Below are positions 41,679-50,346 of a DNA stretch of 64,000 nt, one piece after another. Position 1 is the first letter of the stretch. Every line of letters begins with the position of its first letter. The stretch is taken from contig CAYJLC010000002.1 of the NCBI GenBank assembly GCA_964370735.1, positions 82,683 to 146,682 on the forward strand, given 5' to 3'. The stretch comes from CAYJLC01 sp964370735. Lineage in GTDB: Bacteria > Bacillota > Clostridia > Oscillospirales > Butyricicoccaceae. Made by a program: the position numbers and the translations under genes. The notes below the pieces were generated by a model, which made no database searches, was not told the origin of the DNA, and saw only the letters and a program-made list of their open reading frames with translations.

Positions 41679-42417
41679 AATTTTAGCGATAGCTTTTTGG
41701 GTTATCATTTGGCAAATATTAAGTTTAATCATAGATGAGGAGATACTTTTAGTATCTCCTATAACCGTTTTTGCACGTATTTTTGATATTATAGGCGATT
41801 TAAACACATATTTAGTGATATATAACACGTTTTATAAAATGCTTTTAGGGTTTATTTTAGGTGCGTTTTTTGGAACTATTTTAGCAATTTTATCAAGGAA
41901 AATAAATGTGATTTACGATTTGTTTTTGCCAGTTATAAACGCTATCAAGGTAGTGCCTGTGGCATCATTTATAATTTTAGCATTAGCGTGGATTTCGAGC
42001 AGGAATTTATCGATTTTAATTTCTTTTTTAATGGTTTTACCAATATTTTTTACAAATATATATCATTCATTTGAAAAAGTTGACATAAAACTATTGCAAA
42101 TGGCAAAAGTGTATGATTTTTCACCAGCGAAAAAAGCAATATATATATATTTGCCAGCAATGATGCCGATAATCACTTCAAGCGTGGTTTTAGGGCTGTC
42201 TTTAGGGCTAAAATCGGCAGTAGCAGCAGAAGTTATTGCATTTTCAAATGAATCTATTGGAAATATGCTACAAGAGGCAAAAGTGACATTAGAAATGGCA
42301 GATGTAATAGCGTGGACGATAATTTTAGTGATATTTAGCATAATGTTCGAAAAAATTATGATAATTTTACTTAAACTTTTGAAAAAATTAGCATACAAAA
42401 GAGGTTTACGATTATGA
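41653..42417 (+). CDS. ABC transporter permease (SsuC/TauC-like)
   Basis: A 254-residue membrane protein with about six helices and the permease-to-ATPase coupling signature region (AKVYDFSPAKKAIYIYLPAMMP; EAA-like loop near residues 155-178). Start ATG at 41653 follows GGAGG at 41637-41641, inside the end of the binding protein gene; a TTG at 41635 in frame is less well placed. It overlaps the ATPase gene by 4 nt (ATGA). Substrate unknown. Confidence 0.85.
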   Translation: MKTSTIRNRILAIAFWVIIWQILSLIIDEEILLVSPITVFARIFDIIGDLNTYLVIYNTFYKMLLGFILGAFFGTILAILSRKINVIYDLFLPVINAIKVVPVASFIILALAWISSRNLSILISFLMVLPIFFTNIYHSFEKVDIKLLQMAKVYDFSPAKKAIYIYLPAMMPIITSSVVLGLSLGLKSAVAAEVIAFSNESIGNMLQEAKVTLEMADVIAWTIILVIFSIMFEKIMIILLKLLKKLAYKRGLRL

Positions 42418-42986
42418 TAAAAATTAGGAATATCACAAAGAGCTTTGATGGGCAAGTAATTCTTGATAATCTAAGCTTTGATATAAAAGGCATCACTGCG
42501 ATAAAATCTGCGTCTGGTTCAGGGAAAACAACTCTAATAAATATAATTTTAGGGTTTATTTCGGCAGATTTTGGTGAAATTACTGGCGATTATGAAGATG
42601 TAGCAGTGGTTTTTCAAGAAGATAGGCTTATAGAGGATTTGACGGCGATAGAAAATCTGCTTTTGGTTTGTAAAGACAGAAAAAAGTGTGAAAATATGCT
42701 AAACTTACTTGGAATATCGGCGGATAATAAAAAATGCTATGAGCTGAGTGGGGGAATGAAACGACGTGTTTCGCTTGCACGAGCATTTTTAGTTAATAAA
42801 AAGTTCATAATACTAGATGAACCGTTTACAGGATTAGATGACATAAATAGACAAAATGCATTAGATTTAATAAAAGAAGTGGCGAAAAGCAAAACTATTT
42901 TGTTAATAACGCACAATGAGGAAGATATTAAACACCTAATGTTAAATCTATGTAAAGTGCATAATAAAATAGAGATTTATCAGTAG
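42414..42986 (+). CDS. ABC transporter ATP-binding protein (short)
   Basis: A 190-residue ATPase with Walker A SGSGKTTL (about residues 36-43), Q-loop VVFQEDRL, signature LSGGMKRRVSLARAF (about 108-122), Walker B FIILDEPFTGLDD and H-loop LLITHNEED. It is shorter than the roughly 240 residues common in the SsuB/TauB family because loops and the C-terminal part are reduced, yet every catalytic motif is present. It energises the permease just upstream. Confidence 0.88.
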   Translation: MIKIRNITKSFDGQVILDNLSFDIKGITAIKSASGSGKTTLINIILGFISADFGEITGDYEDVAVVFQEDRLIEDLTAIENLLLVCKDRKKCENMLNLLGISADNKKCYELSGGMKRRVSLARAFLVNKKFIILDEPFTGLDDINRQNALDLIKEVAKSKTILLITHNEEDIKHLMLNLCKVHNKIEIYQ

Positions 42987-43043
42987 AAATTACTGCATAA
43001 CACCAAAAATATATACTTATTGTTGAACTGATATATTAGTATA

Positions 43044-43073
43044 TTGACAACTGGTATATTAGTGTGTTAGAAT
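43044..43073 (+). promoter_or_regulatory. Upstream candidate promoter of the pfl operon
   Basis: TTGACA (43044-43049), an 18-nt spacer and TAGAAT (43068-43073). Near copies of TATATTAGT occur on both sides of the -35 box (43032-43040 and 43054-43062), which may be a regulator site. About 265 nt before pflB. Confidence 0.55.
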
Positions 43074-43171
43074 ATGAGTATAAAGAAAAGCTCATACTCG
43101 GTAAATGATGAACGAAGTTCTTAATAATATATTGTACTGTTAATTTTCTGTGAAATTTCTTTCATATGCAT

Positions 43172-43200
43172 TGACAGAGAATAGTTGATATGTTATAATC
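43172..43200 (+). promoter_or_regulatory. Main promoter of the ZTP riboswitch and pfl operon
   Basis: Perfect consensus TTGACA (43172-43177), 17-nt spacer, TATAAT (43195-43200). Transcription would start near 43207, directly before the riboswitch. Confidence 0.92.
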
Positions 43201-43210
43201 ATTTTAGAAA

Positions 43211-43303
43211 GTGGTTCTGACGGATAATGTGAAATAACACAGTGGACCACATATAGTAGCCGACCGTCTGGGCAATGAAGGAGCAACCTTTGTTGCCCTT
43301 TTT
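43211..43303 (+). ncRNA. ZTP riboswitch (pfl motif) with terminator
   Basis: P1 is GTGGTTC (43211-43217) with GGACCAC (43244-43250); the inner P2 is TGTG/CACA (43228-43231/43238-43241). GACGG (43219-43223) in the P1 internal loop pairs with CCGTC (43264-43268) in CCGTCTGGGCA, the diagnostic 3' element. GGGCAA (43270-43275) also pairs with TTGCCC (43293-43298) followed by T5, giving a terminator that competes with the ligand-binding fold. ZTP or ZMP, made when folate one-carbon units run low, should favour read-through into pflB. The motif is named after its common place before pfl genes. Confidence 0.9.
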
Positions 43304-43334
43304 AAACCTTATTTAACCAATTTGGAGGTATATT

Positions 43335-45560
43335 ATGAATTATTCACAAGGCTTTAAAGCCGGTAGCTGGCAGACAGAAATCGACGTTTTCGATTTTATT
43401 GTATCAAATTACACATTATATAATGGGGACGAAAGTTTCCTTGCAGAACCAACAGAAAGAACGTTAGTTGTTCGTGATATCATGGACGATTTATTAAAGC
43501 AAGAGCGTATGGCTGGTGGTACTTTGAAAGTTGACAACAGAACTGTAACTGGTGTTTTAGCTTTCGAACCTGGATATGTTTCTAAAGAGCACGATATCAT
43601 CGTAGGTCTACAAACTGACGAACCATTAAAAAGACCAATCAATCCATTTGGTGGTTTAAGAAATACAAATGACGCACTTAAAGCTTGTGGAACAGAGTTA
43701 GATCAAGAAGTGTTTGATGAATTTAAATACAGAATGACACACAACGATGGTGTTTTTGCAGCATACACACCAGAAATGCGTATGGCTCGTAAAACTGGTA
43801 TTATCACAGGGTTACCAGATGCTTACGGTAGAGGAAGAATTATTGGTGACTACCGTAGAATAGCACTTTATGGTATAGATACTCTAATCGAAAGCAAGAA
43901 AAAAGATAAACTTCGTCTTCAAAAAGAAATTATGGAAAACCATAACATCAGAAAAGTTGAAGAAGTTCAAATGCAAATAATGGCTCTAGGCGAAATAAAA
44001 GAAATGGCTAAAATGCATGGTTTTGATATCTCAATGCCAGCGACTAATGCAAAAGAAGCAGTTCAATGGTTATACTTCGGTTACCTTGCTGCTATCAAAG
44101 AGCAAAATGGTGCTGCAATGAGCTTAGGTAGAACAAGTACATTCCTTGATATCTACTTTGAAAGAGATATCGCAGCTGGTATCTTAACTGAGAGCGAAGC
44201 GCAAGAAATTATGGATGACTTCATCTTAAAACTTCGTCTTGCACGTCACCTTAGAACACCAGAATACAACGAATTATTCGGTGGTGACCCAATGTGGATT
44301 ACTGAAGCTATCGGTGGTACACTTAAAGATGGCACACCGTTAGTTACTAAAACTTCTTACAGAGTTTTACACACATTATATAACTTAAAACCATCAGCAG
44401 AACCAAACTTAACTATTTTATGGTCTGAAAATCTACCAGAAAACTTTAAAAAATACTGTGCTAAAGTTTCTATCGATACAGACTCTATCCAATACGAAAA
44501 CGATGATGTAATGCGTCCGTATTTTGGTTCTGACTATGCTATTGCTTGTTGCGTATCGGCTATGAAAGTTGGTAAAGACATGCAATTCTTCGGAGCGAGA
44601 GCTAACCTTGCTAAATTATTATTAATGGCAATCAACGGTGGACGTGATGAAAAAACTGGAACACAAGTTGCACCAGAAATGCCAATCTACGAAGATGATG
44701 TTTTAGATTACGATAAAGTTATGGATAGAATGAGATTCTACCGTACTTGGCTTGCAGAATTATATGCAAACACAATGAATATCATTCACTTTATGCACGA
44801 TAAATATGCTTATGAAAAAGCACAAATGGCACTTCACGATACAGATGTTCGTCGTTTAATGGCGTTCGGTATCGCAGGTTTCTCTGTTTTAGCCGATTCA
44901 CTTTCTGCTATTAAATTCGCAAAAGTTAAAGTTGTTAGAGATGAAACTGGATTAATCGTAGACTACATTACAGAAGGCGAGTTCCCTTGCTACGGTAATG
45001 ACGACGATAGAGTTGATAACATTGCGTGCGAACAAGCAAAATTATTCTATAAAGAACTTAAAAAGAACTATTCTTACAGAGGTTCTGTTCATACACTTTC
45101 AGTTTTAACTATTACATCAAATGTAATGTATGGTAAAAAAACTGGTCATACTCCAGATGGAAGACGTGCCGGCGAAGCATTCGCACCAGGTGCAAACCCT
45201 ATGCATAACAGAGAGAAAAACGGAGCATTAGCGTCGCTTAACTCAGTTGCAAAAATCAAATATGATTACTGTATGGACGGTGTTTCTAACACATTCTCAA
45301 TCATTCCTGAAGCATTAGGTAATGATGCAGAATCAAGAAAAGAAAATCTAGTAAGCATTATGGACGGTTATTTCGGAAATGGTTCACAACACTTAAACGT
45401 AAACGTTTTAAATCGTGACACATTAATGAAAGCTTATGAAAACCCAGAAGAATATCCAAACCTTACAATTAGGGTTTCTGGATACGCTGTAAACTTCGTT
45501 AAACTTTCAAAAGCACACCAACTTGAAGTTATTTCGAGGACTTTCCATGAAAGAATATAA
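43335..45560 (+). CDS. pflB: Pyruvate formate-lyase
   Basis: A 741-residue glycyl radical enzyme that splits pyruvate with CoA to acetyl-CoA and formate. Visible: adjacent catalytic cysteines 405-406 (IACCVSAMK) and, 26 residues from the C-terminus, the radical motif RVSGYAVNF (Gly716). The length and motifs match true PFL rather than other glycyl radical enzymes such as glycerol or choline lyases. GGAGG precedes the ATG. Its activating enzyme follows directly, and a ZTP riboswitch lies upstream, tying formate supply to one-carbon metabolism. The gene uses favoured codons throughout, as in highly expressed genes. Confidence 0.97.
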   Translation: MNYSQGFKAGSWQTEIDVFDFIVSNYTLYNGDESFLAEPTERTLVVRDIMDDLLKQERMAGGTLKVDNRTVTGVLAFEPGYVSKEHDIIVGLQTDEPLKRPINPFGGLRNTNDALKACGTELDQEVFDEFKYRMTHNDGVFAAYTPEMRMARKTGIITGLPDAYGRGRIIGDYRRIALYGIDTLIESKKKDKLRLQKEIMENHNIRKVEEVQMQIMALGEIKEMAKMHGFDISMPATNAKEAVQWLYFGYLAAIKEQNGAAMSLGRTSTFLDIYFERDIAAGILTESEAQEIMDDFILKLRLARHLRTPEYNELFGGDPMWITEAIGGTLKDGTPLVTKTSYRVLHTLYNLKPSAEPNLTILWSENLPENFKKYCAKVSIDTDSIQYENDDVMRPYFGSDYAIACCVSAMKVGKDMQFFGARANLAKLLLMAINGGRDEKTGTQVAPEMPIYEDDVLDYDKVMDRMRFYRTWLAELYANTMNIIHFMHDKYAYEKAQMALHDTDVRRLMAFGIAGFSVLADSLSAIKFAKVKVVRDETGLIVDYITEGEFPCYGNDDDRVDNIACEQAKLFYKELKKNYSYRGSVHTLSVLTITSNVMYGKKTGHTPDGRRAGEAFAPGANPMHNREKNGALASLNSVAKIKYDYCMDGVSNTFSIIPEALGNDAESRKENLVSIMDGYFGNGSQHLNVNVLNRDTLMKAYENPEEYPNLTIRVSGYAVNFVKLSKAHQLEVISRTFHERI

Positions 45561-46260
45561 GCTAAGTATAAATTCATTTTTAAGCTTAGGAGCAACGGAC
45601 GGGCCTGGGGTCCGTTCTGTTGTTTTTTTAAACGGATGCCCACTTCGTTGCATGTACTGCCACAACCCAGAAACATGGGGCTTTAAAGATGAATATGAAG
45701 ATGTAAATTCGGTTGTAGAAAAAATATTAAAATACGAAAAATATTATAAAAACGGTGGGGGACTGACTGTTTCTGGTGGCGAACCTTTATGTCAGGCGAC
45801 TGCTATTCGCGAGCTTTTTAAAATAGTAAAAAGAGAAGGTATTCACACTTGTATCGACACTAGCGCATGCGTGCCTTTTGACGAAGAAGTGCTTGATTTT
45901 ACTGATATGGCGATGGTAGACCTTAAATTTTTGTCAGATGAAGAGTATCAAGAATATACAGGAAAACGTGTAATGGCAGATGTTGTTCACTTTATAAAAG
46001 CCTGTGAAAAACGTAGAATTCCTATTTGGATACGCCATGTTTTAGTTCCGAATATCACTGATAATGAAGAATATGTAAAAGCTATAAATAAATTTTGTTC
46101 TAAGTTCTCTAATATAGAAAAAATAGAACTTTTGCCATATAAAAACCTATGTGAGGCGAAATATAAAGAAATGAATATTCCGTTTCGTATGGCAGGTGTA
46201 GAGCTTACGCCGAAAGACCAAGTGGAAAAATTGAAAGAAATTATAAAAAACTCTTGTTAA
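45547..46260 (+). CDS. pflA: Pyruvate formate-lyase activating enzyme
   Basis: A 237-residue radical SAM enzyme. Visible: the cluster motif CPLRCMYC near residue 30, GPGVRSVVFLNG, and SGGEPL (SAM binding). It installs the glycyl radical on PflB. ATG at 45547 follows GAGG; a longer frame starting at 45523 would add residues inside pflB. The gene overlaps the pflB end by 14 nt, suggesting coupled translation. Confidence 0.95.
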   Translation: MKEYKLSINSFLSLGATDGPGVRSVVFLNGCPLRCMYCHNPETWGFKDEYEDVNSVVEKILKYEKYYKNGGGLTVSGGEPLCQATAIRELFKIVKREGIHTCIDTSACVPFDEEVLDFTDMAMVDLKFLSDEEYQEYTGKRVMADVVHFIKACEKRRIPIWIRHVLVPNITDNEEYVKAINKFCSKFSNIEKIELLPYKNLCEAKYKEMNIPFRMAGVELTPKDQVEKLKEIIKNSC

Positions 46261-46318
46261 ATGTTTAAATTTGTTATATAATTAAAATAATACATTTTTA
46301 TGTTTAACGGAGGAAAAA

Positions 46319-47707
46319 ATGAGAACAGAAATTAAAAAATTATACAAAGAGGCAGGCTCGATTACTGGAGAAGTCTTAGTTTGTGGTTGGGTAAAAACAT
46401 TAAGAGCAAGTAAAGCGCTAGGCTTTATTGAAATAAATGACGGCTCATATTTCAAAAACATTCAAGTTATTTTTGAAGATGAAAAAGTGGAGAATTTCAA
46501 AGAAATTAGCAAGTTAAATGTAGGTTCTGCACTTAAAATTCGTGGTACAGTTGTAATGACACCAGATGCAAAGCAACCTTTTGAAATTCATGCAACATCT
46601 ATTGAAATTGAAGGCGTGTCTACTCCAGATTATCCACTTCAAAAGAAGCGTCACAGCTTAGAATACCTTAGAACGATTGCGCATTTGCGTCCAAGAACTA
46701 ATACTTTTAGTGCAGTTTTTAGAATTCGTTCGGTTGCAGCCTATGCTATCCATAAATTCTACAACGAAAGAGGCTTCGTATACGCTCACACTCCAATTAT
46801 CACAGGTTCAGACTGTGAAGGTGCTGGCGAAATGTTTAGAGTTACAACTCTTAACGATAAAACTCCACCAATGACAAAAGCTGGTGAAGTTGATTATAGC
46901 GAAGATTTCTTCGGAAAAATGACAAGTCTTACGGTTTCTGGTCAACTTTCTGCTGAATGTATGGCTATGGCTTTCTCAAATGTATATACTTTTGGGCCTA
47001 CTTTTAGAGCTGAAAATTCGAATACTCCACGTCACGCAGCTGAATTCTGGATGATTGAACCAGAAATCGCATTCGCTGATTTAAAAGACGATATGGAGCT
47101 TGCTGAAGATATGTTAAAATTCGTTTTAGCATATATTTTAGAGCAGTGTCCAGAAGAAATGAAATTCTTCAACGACTTCTATGACAAAGGCTTAGTTGAA
47201 CGTTTAAATTCTATAATTAATTCTGATTTTGGCGTAATTACGTACACAGATGCGGTTGCAGAGCTTGAAAAAGTTAAAGACAGATTTGAATTTCCAGTAT
47301 TCTGGGGTGCAGATCTTCAAACTGAGCACGAAAGATATATCACTGAAGAATTATTTAAAAAACCTGTTTTCGTTACAGATTATCCAAAGGACATTAAAGC
47401 GTTCTATATGCGTTTAAACGACGATGGAAAAACGGTTGCTGCTATGGACTTATTAGTTCCGTCAGTAGGCGAAATTATCGGTGGTTCTCAGCGTGAAGAG
47501 CGTCTTGATGTATTACTTTCTCGTATGGAAGAAATGGATTTAAACCCAGAGGATTATAGCTGGTATTTAGATTTAAGAAAATACGGTGGAACAAAACACG
47601 CGGGCTTTGGACTAGGTTTTGAGCGTCTAATTATGTATGTTACAGCTGTATCAAACATTAGAGATGTTATTCCGTTCCCAAGAACAACGGGTTCTGCTGA
47701 ATTCTAA
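46319..47707 (+). CDS. asnS: Asparaginyl-tRNA synthetase
   Basis: A 462-residue class II synthetase: N-terminal OB-fold anticodon-binding domain (about residues 15-105) and catalytic domain with motif 2 FRAENSNTPRHAAEFWMIEPE and motif 3 GFGLGFERLIMYV. The FRAENSNTxRH form separates AsnRS from AspRS. It charges tRNA-Asn with asparagine. CGGAGG precedes the ATG. No T-box was seen in the 58-nt upstream region. Confidence 0.95.
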   Translation: MRTEIKKLYKEAGSITGEVLVCGWVKTLRASKALGFIEINDGSYFKNIQVIFEDEKVENFKEISKLNVGSALKIRGTVVMTPDAKQPFEIHATSIEIEGVSTPDYPLQKKRHSLEYLRTIAHLRPRTNTFSAVFRIRSVAAYAIHKFYNERGFVYAHTPIITGSDCEGAGEMFRVTTLNDKTPPMTKAGEVDYSEDFFGKMTSLTVSGQLSAECMAMAFSNVYTFGPTFRAENSNTPRHAAEFWMIEPEIAFADLKDDMELAEDMLKFVLAYILEQCPEEMKFFNDFYDKGLVERLNSIINSDFGVITYTDAVAELEKVKDRFEFPVFWGADLQTEHERYITEELFKKPVFVTDYPKDIKAFYMRLNDDGKTVAAMDLLVPSVGEIIGGSQREERLDVLLSRMEEMDLNPEDYSWYLDLRKYGGTKHAGFGLGFERLIMYVTAVSNIRDVIPFPRTTGSAEF

Positions 47708-47718
47708 TTTTAACAATA

Positions 47719-47749
47719 AAAAAGCGGTAACTTTCGGTTATCGCTTTTT
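47719..47749 (+). terminator. Terminator after asnS
   Basis: AAAAAGCGGTAAC and GTTATCGCTTTTT form a 13-bp stem with a TTTCG loop (one G-U pair) ending in T5. Confidence 0.85.
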
Positions 47750-47770
47750 CAGAAAGAATGGAGGTAAATT

Positions 47771-48295
47771 ATGACAACAAAGAATGGAATTGCCATTGAA
47801 ATTGCGACGGCGACTAAATTTGACGCACGAGATATTATAAATTATCTGAACATCGTAGGTGGGGAAAGCGATAATTTAACATTTGGTGCTGGGAATTTTC
47901 ATATTTCTGTATCGCAAGAAGAACTTTATATAGAAAAAATTAACAAAGAGAATACTTCTCGTTTGTTTGTTGCAAAAATTGGAGATGAGGTTGTCAGCGT
48001 AACTTCGGTTTCAGGAAGCCATAAAGAGCGTGTTTTGCACGTTGTAGAAATTGGTATGTCGGTTAAAAAAGCCTATTGGGGGCAAGGTATTGGAAGCCTT
48101 ATGATGGAGAAAGTTATCGAATTTGTAAAGAGCCTAGAGGTAGTTAAGGTTATTAAACTTGAAACTCGTGTTGATAATATACCAGCCATAAATCTCTATG
48201 AAAAATTCGGATTTGAAAAAGGTGGAGTAGTAAAAAAAGGCATTAAAATCCAAAATGAATATCATGATGTTGTAATAATGACACTAGAGGTTTAA
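47771..48295 (+). CDS. GNAT-family N-acetyltransferase
   Basis: A 174-residue protein with acetyl-CoA motif A, MSVKKAYWGQGIGSLMMEKVIEF (split by position, about residues 96-118; pyrophosphate loop GQGIGS), followed by motif B ALNLYEKFGFEK-like NLYEKFGFEKGG near the C-terminus. Length is typical of small GNAT enzymes. The acyl acceptor is unknown. GGAGG precedes the ATG. It stands alone between the asnS terminator and the next promoter. Its N-terminus resembles the YhhY/PhnO-type acetyltransferases only in a general way. Confidence 0.85.
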   Translation: MTTKNGIAIEIATATKFDARDIINYLNIVGGESDNLTFGAGNFHISVSQEELYIEKINKENTSRLFVAKIGDEVVSVTSVSGSHKERVLHVVEIGMSVKKAYWGQGIGSLMMEKVIEFVKSLEVVKVIKLETRVDNIPAINLYEKFGFEKGGVVKKGIKIQNEYHDVVIMTLEV

Positions 48296-48395
48296 AATTT
48301 ATAGCATTATTAGAGTTATAGATAATATAGCTTTAAGTATAGTTAATTTTAAACAAATATTAGGAAATTCTTAAGGTTTAAATGGTCTATTTGTC

Positions 48396-48424
48396 TTGAC
48401 ATAGCTTAATATGTAACGTATAAT
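48396..48424 (+). promoter_or_regulatory. Promoter of the AI-2E family gene
   Basis: Perfect consensus TTGACA (48396-48401), 17-nt spacer, TATAAT (48419-48424), with AAGGAG before the ATG. Confidence 0.9.
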
Positions 48425-48452
48425 TAAGTTAGTAAACTTTAAGGAGAATTAA

Positions 48453-49679
48453 ATGTTAAAAGATTTTAGCAAAAAATACGTCCAGCTTTTCTTTTTGATT
48501 TGTGGTGTTATTTTATTCTATTTTGTGGTAACACAATACGCACTGGTACTAAATTGGTTGCAAGTTATTCTATCGATTGCATCTCCGATTTTAATGGGGC
48601 TTGTAATTGCATATATATTATCACCAGTATTCAATTTATTTCAGAAGAAGATATATAATTCTTTTGTCACAAAAACACTTAAAAAAGAAAAATTATATAA
48701 AAATTCCAAACGAATTAGTACTCTTATCACAATGTTTATAGCACTTGTTGCCGTAGTAGGACTGTTTAGTGTCATCATTCCAGAAATTTGGTCGACAGTG
48801 TTAGTTTTGATTGACACAGTGCCTGATAGAGTGCAATATGATTTAATTCCGATGATTAATGCAATTTTCGAACAATATCCAGACCTTGCAGGTGACTTAA
48901 CTACTTGGCTTGATACTTTGTATGCAAGCGTTGGAGATGTGGTTAATGAATATGTTTTGCCACAAGTAACATCGATTTTAGGAACGGTAACAGAAGGTGC
49001 TGTCACAATTACTAGAGTTGCTATAAACACAGTGGTGGCGATTTCTGTTTGTGTGTATGTTTTGTATAGCAAAGATATGTTTTTAGCGCAGTTTAGAAAA
49101 TTAAGTTATGCACTATTTAAGCCAGAAAATGCAAAACTCTTAATTGAAAAAGTTGGAGTTGCGCATAAAATTTTCTCTGGTTTTATAGTAGGAAAAATTA
49201 TCGATTCGATAATAATTGGAACAATATGCTTTATATTTACATCTATTGTAAATATGCCTTATGCATTATTAGTGAGCGTTATTGTGGGTGTTACGAATGT
49301 AATACCATATTTCGGTCCATTTATTGGAGCAATTCCGTCGGCATTTTTGATTTTGCTTGTCGACCCTATGCAATGTTTCTATTTCTTAATTTTTATTTTA
49401 GTGTTGCAACAAGTTGATGGAAATATTATCGGCCCTAAAATTTTAGGGGATACCACTGGTATATCTAGCTTTTGGGTTCTTGTATCAATATTAGTTGGTG
49501 GGGGATTATTTGGATTTTGGGGAATGGTTCTCGGAGTTCCAACCTTTGCTGTAATTTATTATTTTATAAAAGAATATGCAGAAAGTAGACTTAAAAGGAA
49601 AAATCTATCCTCTCAAACTAGTGATTATTATTCAGATGCACCTAAAATTGCTATAAGAGAAAATAAAGAAGACGAATAA
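48453..49679 (+). CDS. AI-2E family membrane protein
   Basis: A 408-residue protein with about eight membrane helices in the AI-2E/PerM family pattern: an N-terminal pair of helices, a charged region, and a C-terminal block with NVIPYFGPFIGAIPSA and QQVDGNIIGPKILGDTTGISSFWV. Family members have been linked to autoinducer-2 export, Na+/H+ antiport and general permease activity, and the true role here is unknown. It has its own consensus promoter and strong terminator, so it is monocistronic. Confidence 0.88.
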   Translation: MLKDFSKKYVQLFFLICGVILFYFVVTQYALVLNWLQVILSIASPILMGLVIAYILSPVFNLFQKKIYNSFVTKTLKKEKLYKNSKRISTLITMFIALVAVVGLFSVIIPEIWSTVLVLIDTVPDRVQYDLIPMINAIFEQYPDLAGDLTTWLDTLYASVGDVVNEYVLPQVTSILGTVTEGAVTITRVAINTVVAISVCVYVLYSKDMFLAQFRKLSYALFKPENAKLLIEKVGVAHKIFSGFIVGKIIDSIIIGTICFIFTSIVNMPYALLVSVIVGVTNVIPYFGPFIGAIPSAFLILLVDPMQCFYFLIFILVLQQVDGNIIGPKILGDTTGISSFWVLVSILVGGGLFGFWGMVLGVPTFAVIYYFIKEYAESRLKRKNLSSQTSDYYSDAPKIAIRENKEDE

Positions 49680-49710
49680 AAAAGACAGGTTTTAAAACCT
49701 GTCTTTTTTT
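49678..49710 (+). terminator. Terminator after the AI-2E family gene, also facing the minus-strand operon
   Basis: AAAAAGACAGGT...ACCTGTCTTTTT is a perfect inverted repeat around TTTAAA with T-runs on both strands, suiting termination in both directions between convergent genes. Confidence 0.9.
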
Positions 49711-49838
49711 TAGATTACGTTAAAATTTGAAATTAATTGGCCTAATTCGTATCCTGCAAAGTAAACTGCAGCCAAAACTAATAAAAACACGCCTACTGCA
49801 AACAATGGTCGTTGACATTTACGCTTATTTCTTTCCAT
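49710..49838 (-). CDS. 42-residue membrane peptide downstream of the DUF4358 lipoprotein
   Basis: A short frame with AAGGAG before its ATG. The product begins MERNKRKCQRPL, followed by one hydrophobic helix (about residues 12-30, FAVGVFLLVLAAVYFAG) and a short polar tail, so it is a likely single-span membrane protein. It starts 9 nt after the lipoprotein stop on the same strand and ends at the shared terminator. No family was recognised. Confidence 0.6.
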   Translation of the reverse strand: MERNKRKCQRPLFAVGVFLLVLAAVYFAGYELGQLISNFNVI

Positions 49839-49847
49839 AATTTCTCC

Positions 49848-50336
49848 TTATTTGTCATGTAGTATTTCGTCAAATGATGTTTTAAATAATTCTTTGTCAT
49901 CATCACTTAAAATTAAAGTTGCTATGTAATTTCCTTTTCGAATAACTTCTGCGTTTTCGATTTTTTCGTATTCTTCAGGGAAATAATCAGCAAATGTTTG
50001 TAAAGATTCTTTAGAGTTATTTAAAGCAGTTTTTGCACTTTCATAGACTGTATCTGCGTCTGAAAGTACCTTTATAATAATGATTGAGCGAATTTCGGTT
50101 GATAAAGCGTTACTATAAGTAACAAAATTTTCAACATTTTCGAAGTCTAGTCCGTTTAAGCTTTCATTTCTTGCGATGAATTCATCGGTAAGTGTTAGGC
50201 TGGATGCATCCATGCCAGAATGTTCTATTATTTCATCAAAAAGCTCGGTTGCAGAGAGGTCATTTCTGACATTTTCTTCGCTAGTGCAACCAGATAAGAG
50301 AAATAAAAATCCAAGTATCAATAATAGTTTTTTCAT
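49848..50336 (-). CDS. DUF4358 lipoprotein
   Basis: A 162-residue lipoprotein: signal peptide MKKLLLILGFLFLLSGC with lipobox LSGC (Cys17), then a DUF4358 domain. ATG at 50336 is the start (AAGGAC upstream); a longer frame to 50390 overlaps the preceding gene. The upstream gene is a lipoprotein of the SGNH hydrolase type. In several Clostridia DUF4358 and SGNH proteins accompany polysaccharide O-acetylation genes (MBOAT), none of which is in this window. A second DUF4358 domain, fused to SLH motifs, is at 35098. Role unknown. Confidence 0.8.
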   Translation of the reverse strand: MKKLLLILGFLFLLSGCTSEENVRNDLSATELFDEIIEHSGMDASSLTLTDEFIARNESLNGLDFENVENFVTYSNALSTEIRSIIIIKVLSDADTVYESAKTALNNSKESLQTFADYFPEEYEKIENAEVIRKGNYIATLILSDDDKELFKTSFDEILHDK

Positions 50337-50346
50337 ATTGTAGTCC

